Made by a program: the position numbers and the translations under genes. Source: Xylocopilactobacillus apicola (GTDB lineage Bacteria; Bacillota; Bacilli; Lactobacillales; Lactobacillaceae). From it: a stretch of DNA of 64,000 bases. The DNA lies in the NCBI RefSeq assembly GCF_033095985.1, contig NZ_AP026802.1:1550001-1614000 (forward strand), given 5' to 3'. Shown here one piece after another: positions 8,722 to 16,400 of the stretch (positions are counted from its first letter, which is position 1; every line of letters begins with the position of its first letter). Below the pieces are notes generated by a model. It searched no databases. It was given only the letters and a program-made list of their open reading frames with translations, and had not been told where the DNA came from.

Positions 8722-9694
8722 TATTCATTAACGCCAAAGTCGCAGTAACCGCCGCAATTTCAACAATATCTTCTTTACTGCACCCACGAGATAAATCAGA
8801 AACAGGCCGATTCAAGCCTTGTAAAATTGGACCAAGTGCTCGAAATCCACCTAAGCGCTGAGTCATCTTGTAACCAATATTCCCCGCTTCCAGACTTGGA
8901 AAAATAAACACGTTGGCATTTCCTGCCACCTTAGAGTCGGGCGCCTTAAGTTGTCCTACTTCTGGCACGAAAGCCGCATCAAATTGTAAATCACCATCAT
9001 AATGCCCACTTGGATCTAACTGTTGAACCAATTTAGTTGCTTCACTAACTTTATCAACTAATGGATGTTTTGCCGAACCCTTGGTTGAAAAACTCAACAA
9101 TGCAACTTTAGGATCAATATTAAAAAGTTCAGCTGTTTGTTTGGATTGATACGCAATCTCAGCCAAAGTCGCAGCATCCGGCTCAATATTAATTGCACAA
9201 TCTGCCATTAAATATCTTTGTTCACCTTTTTCCATCAAAAATGACCCACTGACCCGACTAGCTCCCGGTCTGGTTTTGATAATCTGTAAAGCTGGTCGCA
9301 CCGTATCGGCCGTCGAATGAATTGCACCTGATACCAAACCGTCAGCTCGCTTCAAATATACCAGCATCGTCGCATAGTAAATGGGATCTAGAAGAATTTT
9401 TTCAGCATCTTCTTTAGTCGCTTTACCTTTGCGCCGTTTTACAAACGCTTCAACTGTTGACTCAAAATTAGGGTCAGTTGCCGGATCTACAATTTCACTT
9501 CTACTTAAATCGATATGCAAATTACTTGCTGCTTCCTCAATACTCCCTTTTTTGCCCACTAGAACTGTTTTAATAAAGCCTTCTTGATTCAACTGCGCAA
9601 CTGCCCGTAAATTTCGTTCTTCCGTCGCTTCTGGAAAAACAATCCGAAAGTCTTTTCCTTTAATCTTAGATTTCAATTCATCAATGATATTCAT
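8711..9694 (-). CDS. pta: Phosphate acetyltransferase
   Basis: Interconverts acetyl-CoA and acetyl phosphate, the step before acetate kinase in ATP generation by fermentation. 327 aa, the short PTA form. Recognisable stretches are FRIVFPEATEERNLRAV, DGLVSGAIHSTADTVRPALQ, MADCAINIEPDA, ANVFIFPSLEAGNIGYK and the C-terminal GLNRPVSDLSRGC. The frame opens nine codons earlier, but AAAGGAG lies in that extension, so I start at the ATG at 9694, which overlaps the ung stop as ATGA. ung-pta-tsaE is a common order in lactobacilli and relatives. Confidence 0.96.
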   Translation of the reverse strand: MNIIDELKSKIKGKDFRIVFPEATEERNLRAVAQLNQEGFIKTVLVGKKGSIEEAASNLHIDLSRSEIVDPATDPNFESTVEAFVKRRKGKATKEDAEKILLDPIYYATMLVYLKRADGLVSGAIHSTADTVRPALQIIKTRPGASRVSGSFLMEKGEQRYLMADCAINIEPDAATLAEIAYQSKQTAELFNIDPKVALLSFSTKGSAKHPLVDKVSEATKLVQQLDPSGHYDGDLQFDAAFVPEVGQLKAPDSKVAGNANVFIFPSLEAGNIGYKMTQRLGGFRALGPILQGLNRPVSDLSRGCSKEDIVEIAAVTATLALMNNEN

Positions 9695-10401
9695 TTTTGT
9701 TCTCCTTTTGTCAAATCCCAATCAATGGGAGTTTTTTGAATCTGTTCCAAATATTCATTTGTTTTGGAAAATGGACGAGAGCCAAAAAATCCATAGCTGG
9801 CAGAAAATGGACTGGGATGCGAACTTTTAATTACAAAATTACGATTTAAGTCGATTAATTCCTCTTTCTTTTTCGCAAAATTTCCCCATAAGATAAAGAC
9901 AATCCCGCCTTGTTTGGACAATATCTTAATAACCGTGTCCGTGAAATTCTCCCAACCTTTTCCTTGATGAGAATTAGCCTCCCCTGCTCGTACTGTTAAA
10001 ACCGCATTTAAAAGCAACACGCCTTGATGGCCCCATTGGCTCAAATCACCATTTTCAGGAATCGGTAAATTCAAGTCGGTATGCAATTCCTTAAAAATAT
10101 TCACTAGCGATGGCGGAACTTTGGCACTTGGTTGGACCGAAAAACTAGCTCCCATCGCTTGTCCTGCCCCGTGGTAAGGATCTTGACCCACGATTACAAC
10201 TTTTACATTTTCCATCGGCGTCCATTTGAACGCATTAAATACACTACCGCGTGGCGGATAAATTGTAAATTTTTCTTCTTCGGCATTAAGAAAACTTAAG
10301 AGCTCCCCAAAATAGGGCTTATTAATTTCCTCATTAAGTACTTGATCCCAAGAATTACCAATAATTTCTAATCTTTTATTTGAATTCGTTTCCATAGTCA
10401 T
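9691..10401 (-). CDS. ung: Uracil-DNA glycosylase
   Basis: Removes uracil from DNA, family 1 UDG, 236 aa. Motifs: VVIVGQDPYHGAGQAMGASFSV (catalytic Asp in GQDPYH), GVLLLNAVLTVRAGEANSH and SSHPSPFSASYGFFGSRPFS (HPSP loop). There is no clear Shine-Dalgarno. A TACAAT lies 7 bases upstream of the first ATG, the same arrangement as the CAP gene at 713, which suggests a leaderless transcript. A second in-frame ATG lies two codons inside. Confidence 0.96.
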   Translation of the reverse strand: MTMETNSNKRLEIIGNSWDQVLNEEINKPYFGELLSFLNAEEEKFTIYPPRGSVFNAFKWTPMENVKVVIVGQDPYHGAGQAMGASFSVQPSAKVPPSLVNIFKELHTDLNLPIPENGDLSQWGHQGVLLLNAVLTVRAGEANSHQGKGWENFTDTVIKILSKQGGIVFILWGNFAKKKEELIDLNRNFVIKSSHPSPFSASYGFFGSRPFSKTNEYLEQIQKTPIDWDLTKGEQK

Positions 10402-10408
10402 TACTACT

Positions 10409-10414
10409 ATTGTA
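10409..10414 (-). promoter_or_regulatory. Candidate -10 box of ung, leaderless spacing
   Basis: TACAAT on the minus strand, 7 bases before the ung ATG, with no ribosome site between. No good -35 is visible. The site lies in the 57-bp space shared with the divergent HAD gene. Confidence 0.4.
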
Positions 10415-10458
10415 CGACAATATGATAAAATTTGGGAAGAAAAGGAGAAAATTTTTCA

Positions 10459-11340
10459 ATGATAAAATTAATTGCATCTGATATGGACGGGACCCTTTTA
10501 AATCATGACATGATCGTTCCCGAGGAAAACATTAAAGCTATTAAGCATGCGCAAGAAGAAGGAATCGAGTTTATGATTGCAACTGGACGTAATATCACCG
10601 AAGCTCGGCCGTTGCTGGCTAAATATGACTTAGAAACGGCGTTCATCACACTTAATGGGGCGCAAGTTTACGATGAAGACAACAACGTTAGAGTTGAATT
10701 CCCGTTAACCCCCGAGTGGATTAAAAAAGTGGTGCAGGAATTAAAAGCAGAAGATCTTTATTTTGAAATTATCACAAGTGACGGAATTTTTTCTGATAAC
10801 AAGGTCAAAAGAATCAACAATCTCGCTAGTTTAATTTCTAATTTAAATCCCGACACTCCTTTTAAGCTCGCAATTGCTTTATCTTCTGCCCGGATGGAGC
10901 TGATGAATATCAAATACGTCGATAGTTATGAGCAAATTTTGTCAGATCCCAACATTGTTGTCTTTAAGATTATCGCTTTTGACACGGAAACTACCGAACA
11001 TCTTAATGCTGTCAAGAATCGGCTCTTGTCTTTACCAAATCCAGGCGTCGCAATTACTGCCAGCTCAACTTACAATATTGAAATTAACGATATTCACGCC
11101 CAAAAAGGCATTGCTTTAAAGAAATACGCCGAACAAAGAGGGCTGACCGCTGAAAATGTGATGTCTCTTGGCGACAATGTAAACGATACGACGATGATCG
11201 AATACGCAAAGTATTCCGTTGCAATGGGTAACGCCATTGATGACATCAAAAAAATTGCCACTTGGCAAACTGATACCAACAATAACGCTGGTGTCGCAAA
11301 AGCCATTGAACGAGCAATCGAATTTAATCAAAAAAGCTGA
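10459..11340 (+). CDS. Cof-type HAD-IIB sugar-phosphatase-like hydrolase
   Basis: Cytosolic haloacid-dehalogenase-family phosphatase of 293 aa. HAD motif I is ASDMDGTLLNHD (nucleophile and general acid Asp), motif II is IATGRN, and motif III/IV is MSLGDNVNDTTMIEYAKYSVAMGNA. The type IIB cap lies between. Such enzymes hydrolyse sugar phosphates or flavin phosphates with low specificity; the substrate is unknown here. The frame opens at 10432, but AAGGAG at 10441-10446 serves the ATG at 10459. It runs divergently from ung. Confidence 0.93.
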   Translation: MIKLIASDMDGTLLNHDMIVPEENIKAIKHAQEEGIEFMIATGRNITEARPLLAKYDLETAFITLNGAQVYDEDNNVRVEFPLTPEWIKKVVQELKAEDLYFEIITSDGIFSDNKVKRINNLASLISNLNPDTPFKLAIALSSARMELMNIKYVDSYEQILSDPNIVVFKIIAFDTETTEHLNAVKNRLLSLPNPGVAITASSTYNIEINDIHAQKGIALKKYAEQRGLTAENVMSLGDNVNDTTMIEYAKYSVAMGNAIDDIKKIATWQTDTNNNAGVAKAIERAIEFNQKS

Positions 11341-11438
11341 TAAACTCGGCTTTTTTTGTATTCGGCTTCAACTGCATTGTAAAAATAAAAATGAACTTTG
11401 AGGCGCCTCTCTTCTCGACTTTCTTCAAAAACACTCAT
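11328..11438 (-). CDS. Small basic protein, 36 aa, unknown
   Basis: Starts MSVFEESREERRLKVHF and ends KKSRVYQLF. It has a textbook GGAGGT 7 bases before its ATG, and that ATG overlaps the stop of the upstream (frameshifted) gene as ATGA, a sign of translational coupling. The last codons are encoded by the antisense of the HAD terminator. No family recognised. The ribosome site argues for a real gene; the length and the overlap with a terminator argue for caution. Confidence 0.5.
   Translation of the reverse strand: MSVFEESREERRLKVHFYFYNAVEAEYKKSRVYQLF
11330..11357 (+). terminator. Terminator of the HAD gene
   Basis: AGCTGA / TCGGCT stem (one U-G pair), loop TAAAC, then seven T. The stem includes the stop codon of the HAD gene. 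On the opposite strand the same bases encode the end of a 36-aa ORF. Confidence 0.85.
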
Positions 11439-11775
11439 TCGGTTACCTCCAAATACTGCGATCGTTCCTTAGTAATGAATAACTGATCACTAGCTGATTT
11501 TAAACATTGATCCAAAGGTCGATCAGAGACTACATAAAGGTAATAGTCATAACCGAAATGAAAAGCAACAGAAGTGCCTTCTAATTTACACCAGATTTTT
11601 TCCGCAAAATGAACTTTGCGAGTTTTTTTAGTTCATCAAACTTGACCAGTTGACCTTCACGATAGCCAGAAATATGATTAAAATTCTCTAGCTCTTTAAT
11701 TGCAACTTGCTCGATGACATCTAAGTAGTTGTTCTCCATTTGTTGATACAGGATTTTAGAAACGATTAAGCCCAC
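11435..11775 (-). pseudogene. Small unknown protein with -1 frameshift in an A7 run
   Basis: The first frame reads from GTG at 11775 to an apparent early stop (64 aa). Moving to the -1 frame at the A7 run (T7 at 11623-11629) continues smoothly from FDELKK into TRKVHFAEKIWCKLEGT and on to GYDYYLYVVSDRPLDQ, giving about 113 aa. The downstream part looks coding and ends in ATGA overlap with the 36-aa ORF. In the zero frame the run is CTA AAA AAA CTC, a classical slippery shape. Either a base was lost, the ribosome or polymerase slips here, or the sequence has an error. I do not recognise the family. The start codon is uncertain. Confidence 0.6.
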
Positions 11776-11813
11776 CTAGTCCACTCGCTTGTAGAATTAT
11801 ATTTTGAAACAAT

Positions 11814-12532
11814 TTAACTACTAACCATCTTTATTGATTTGATATTTTCGTTCATCGATAAATCCTCGACGATCTCGGCATAACTCATCTCCGGAGGAAT
11901 CTCCAGCTCATACTCGTTAGAATAAAGTTGATTTTCACTAGCAATAATCACATCAAGAACCACAATTTTATGCTCTACAAAATAATTTTGGATAAATTCT
12001 CTCGTCTCTTTGCGATGCCAATATTCAATCAAAACTTTCTTACTGGATTGGAAATGAAAAAGCTTTTTAAAAACTATTAAAACCAGTAAAACAACAACCG
12101 TCCCGGTACTGGCTATTCGATAATCCCCGATCCCAATTGCAAGTCCAATAATCGCAACAAGCCAAATACTAGCAGCAGTCGTTAAACCGTGAGTGTCCTG
12201 TTTAACGATCACAATTGTTCCCGCACCTAAAAAGCCAATGCCACTGACAACCTCAGCAATCAAACGAGATTCATCAGCATTAATTATCTTCGCATACTGC
12301 GGATTTTGAACAAAAAGTGCGAAAGCCGCATAACCAATTTTTTTTGCAGCAAAGCAATAATACAAGCTCCAACGCAGACTAAAACATGAGTTCTAATCCC
12401 AGCAAATTGATTTTTTTGCTGACGATTAAACCCAATCAAGCCTGCACAAATAACAGCTAAAAATAAACGGAGTACGATTTCTGCGATAGATAAGTTAAAC
12501 TTCACTTTTTTTAATGTTCTTAATTCTGGCAA
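11814..12532 (-). pseudogene. MgtC/SapB-family membrane protein, -1 frameshift
   Basis: Two overlapping frames together make one MgtC-type protein of about 239 aa. The N-terminal part reads SIAEIVLRLFLAVICAGLIGFNRQQKNQFAGIRTH and LVCVGACIIALL, the family hallmark. After an A8 run (T8 at 12338-12345) the -1 frame continues KKIGYAAFALF, EVVSGIGFLGAGTIV and GLTTAASIWLVAIIGLAIG, then a cytosolic ACT-like tail. One more A would restore the frame. MgtC proteins affect Mg2+ homeostasis and F-ATPase in some bacteria. As given, the gene makes an 82-aa truncated product unless slippage occurs. The start (TTG at 12532 or a GTG eleven codons in) lacks a clear ribosome site. Confidence 0.82.
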
Positions 12533-12562
12533 GCGCCAGCTTCAAGTCAATCCCTTCTTCCA

Positions 12563-13363
12563 CTATTCTAATAATATTTTGCGTAATTTATTCTGATCGG
12601 TAATCGAAAATTCAAGACCCTTGGTCACAAAATCAGCAAAACTACCATATAACTTTTTAATCTCATCTAGTGCTGCATCAAAATACTCAGATTTAACAAT
12701 CAGCATTTCATGAAGATTCAGCAGCAATTCTTCATCATCAGTGACACTACGATAAACTTGCATTTTTGACTCAATTGAATTCGCATTATAATCGTTACTT
12801 AATAGATAATCTTCTTTAATTTTTGACTCCGGTACTCCTAAAATTCCCAAAATCAAAGCTGATGCAAATCCGGTGCGGTCTTTGCCACCACGACAATGCT
12901 GCAAAATTGCGTAGTTTTCTTCTTTTAGATAAACATGCAAAAGTTTCTGAAAAACTAAGCGATTTTCTGGTACGTTAACAAAACTTCGCATCAGGTTTTC
13001 CATTTGGTCTTTCATATGTAAGAAACTGTCGAAGTGACCAGACTTAATCAATTCAAGCGAGGTTTTTCGTTTAGATGTGCCAGTTAAATTTTCTGAAGCC
13101 ATTGATGCCAACTTTGCAACTGGCGCTAGACTAAGCAGCTGAACGCCTTCAATTAAAGGATCAGGTTCAAGATTAATTTCCGTTTGACTACGCAAATCGA
13201 TCACAGTTTTGATTTGATACTTTTTGGTGATAATCTCTTCCTCAGCTGGTGTTAAATGACATATTGCATCACTTCGGTATAATAATCCTTTTTTAACTTT
13301 TTGGCCAGAAGTTGTTTTTGATCCTCCGTAATCTCTAAAATTATTTAAATTAGCAAAATCCAT
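12563..13363 (-). CDS. Tyrosine-protein phosphatase (Y_phosphatase3 type)
   Basis: Cytosolic protein or phosphoinositide phosphatase of 266 aa with the N-terminal signature NFRDYGG, LLYRSDAICHLT and VIDLRSQTEI, and the P-loop HCRGGKDRTGFASALIL, where Cys is the nucleophile and Arg binds phosphate. AAGGA precedes the ATG. It lies just upstream of the MgtC-like gene on the same strand, 30 bases apart. A second member of the family is at 53563-54315, about 25% similar by eye. Physiological substrates are unknown. Confidence 0.9.
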   Translation of the reverse strand: MDFANLNNFRDYGGSKTTSGQKVKKGLLYRSDAICHLTPAEEEIITKKYQIKTVIDLRSQTEINLEPDPLIEGVQLLSLAPVAKLASMASENLTGTSKRKTSLELIKSGHFDSFLHMKDQMENLMRSFVNVPENRLVFQKLLHVYLKEENYAILQHCRGGKDRTGFASALILGILGVPESKIKEDYLLSNDYNANSIESKMQVYRSVTDDEELLLNLHEMLIVKSEYFDAALDEIKKLYGSFADFVTKGLEFSITDQNKLRKILLE

Positions 13364-13448
13364 TATTTATCCTTTCTTAATCCTTGTTTCCAGAAACTCA
13401 TTTATATGGACAGAGCATTTTATTTCTTTAAAAAATTGCTTTGATTTT

Positions 13449-16400
13449 TTATGGAGTTGTATTTATCAGTGAAAAGGTTACAGTTGCTTTGTAACTTCCA
13501 GCACTTGGAATATCACTTGGTTTTGATTTAAAACTCAGCGTCCATGGATAGCTCTTATTAAATGGTTGATTATCACTTCTTGTCCCACTGTAAATGGTCT
13601 GCCCTGTTGGCGTCAAATGCGTTGTCGTACCTGCAGTTGTATCGTGATAATACAACGGATCTCCACTAATTTTCTTTGTCGAATCTGTCGCCAAAGTGAA
13701 CGCCTTCGTTACCGCTGCCTCAATATGCCAATCCTTGTTGATGTCACTATTGCGATTATCGGTTAGATTTAAGTTCTGTGCTGTGCTCACATATTCTTGA
13801 TCCTTTAAATACCCCGCATGAATCCCTAAATCTATATTACCCTCGTCCGTCTCTAACGTCTGGGAACCAATCTGATCCCATACATAAGTTCTCGTATCAT
13901 TTCTCACCGCTGATTCATTCATCATCTGAGTTACAGTCAACGCATTTCCTTTTGGTTTGTGAGGACTCCCCGTTCCAACCTCGCGCCACTGTGGATTAGT
14001 CGCATAATACACTGGTGTTGGGTTTTCGACATCATTGATTTCATCCCCGGGATTTGGATCTTTTAACATATCATTAGCTACATAATCTTCAAGAATAAAG
14101 TTCGGTCCAAACGTTAACTTCCAAAGTTTTGGCGTACTAGCTAACATTGCTTTGCGGCTGGAACTATATACCCGCTTTGTGTTAAAATTCTTTAAATCTA
14201 AACTAGTTAAATTAGTGCAGCCTGAAAACATTGAATTAAAATTGTTGACTTTCTCAGTATTAAAATCACCTACGTTTAAACTTGTTACGCTTGAACAATT
14301 ATTAAACATACTATTCATATTCGTTACATTATCTGTCTTAAATTTGTTGCTTATGTTTATACTTGTTACATTTGAGCACCCATTAAACATACCATTCATA
14401 TTCGTCACATTATCTGTCTCAAAGAAACTAACATCAATGCTTGGTAATGCCACACACCGATTAAACATATTCTCCATTGTTGTCACATTAATGGTTTTAA
14501 AATTAGACGAATCCATCTTAAGATCGGTCAATGACCGGCAGTAATAAAACATCCCTGACATATCTGTGACCTTGCTTGTCTCAAAACTTCTCAAATCTAG
14601 TGACGTTAACCCGGTACAAAAACCAAACATTGAACGCATATTTAATACGTTACTTGTAATAAAATTATCCAAATTTATGGTCGGTAACGAGGTGCATTCA
14701 AAAAACATCAAAGACATGTCCGTAACCATACTTGTATTAAAATGCGTTACATCTAAACTTGGTAAACTCGAACAGCTTGTGAACATTGATGACATATTGG
14801 TTACTTTACTTGTATCAAATTTCGTTACATCCAAGCTTGTTAAGTCATTACACTCCTTAAACATCGCTGTCATGTCGTTCACATTACTAGTATTAAAGTG
14901 AGTCACATCCAAATTGATTAGCTGCTTACAGTAACTGAACATACTTGACATATTTGTCACTTTAATTGTATTAAAATTAGTCACATCCAGAGTGGGAAGT
15001 GATGAACACGAAGAAAACATCGAACCCATGTTGGTTACTTCACTAGTATCAAGCTGCGCAAGTCCCTCAATTGAGGTCATTGCAGTCATTCCGTTAAAAA
15101 GTCCAAATAGTGAACCCTTAGCTGTCACTCCCGGGGAAATAACGGTTTTGACGATCTGACTATCTTTTTGATACCATGGCCAGTCTGAAACAGGTTTGCC
15201 ATCAACACCAATATAACTAACGTGATCAACCTCAAAATTCAGTTCATGTGGATAGATGGTTAATACTCCTGCAGCAAATCTCCACCAATAAGTCCCCCAT
15301 ACATAAGTAGATCTCGTTGCCCCTACTCGATACCTAGTCATGATTTCATTCGCTGAAATCAAAGGCCCATTAGGACTTGTTACACTACCTGTTCCAACTT
15401 CTTGCCACTGAAAAGTACTACCAGATGCTGCTGGCAGATCACCCGATTCTGGAAAACGTGTATTGGGACCTAAAGTTAAATTAGAAAGTGCCTTAGCCCC
15501 TGTAAACATGTGATTAGTGGTAGTAGCATAATTCATCTTTAAAAAAGATAAATCAAGCGTCGCAAGGCTCGTACAATTTTCAAAAAGGTGACTAAAATCT
15601 TGACAGGAAGTAGTAGTAACATTTTGAAGACCGGATACTGAGGTAAGATACGGCATGTTTGAAAACATGTACGACATTGATTTAGCCGATACCCCTGCAT
15701 TAATAACAACACTTTTTACATTTTCTCTACGGGAATCCCACGGCCAGTCCGCCGCACTTGTTGGTAAAATATCAATATTATGTGCATAAATAATTAATGT
15801 GCCTTGACTGTTTATTTCCCACCAATTACTTTGCGTTAAAGTAGCATTATTTGTCTTTGGAACAAAGTTTGCCGTATTGTAAACGAGATCGGTACTTGCA
15901 AGTGGAGAACTAGGATTTACGCTATTGTAAAAATATGAGCCCCATGTCGGCTGCCCCGCATCATCAATCAATTGATTAGACTGATCATAGATTGAAACAC
16001 TGGAGGCAATCTGTGAACCTGGCGGAGTGGATGAATTACCCGCAACCGCAGTAATTACGATTTGTCCCTGATCATTTACCGTTAAATTGGCTTTATCTGC
16101 CCCTTGATAAGTCATGGATACAGTATTTGAACCCATATAATTCGGGCTTAAGTTATTACTCAATCCATTGTTTAAAGGAACATATAATAACCCATCTTTT
16201 TGCGTAACTCCTGCTGGTAGAGGAGCTATTGGTTCGAAAATTCCTCCCAATGATTGAACTGCTGTTACATTTGACCATATCCCTGAAATAGATGAACTGC
16301 GAGCAGAGTAACTAAAAGTAACTTTATCTCCCGGATTAATTGCTGATGTTGTTGTTAAAGCCCCTCCATTAACTCTCATCTTAAGATTTGCATATGGTTC

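Noticed and set aside
14152-14901. Long plus-strand frames opposite the leucine-rich repeats
   Set aside because: They mirror the repeat periodicity of the real minus-strand gene and have no start signals.
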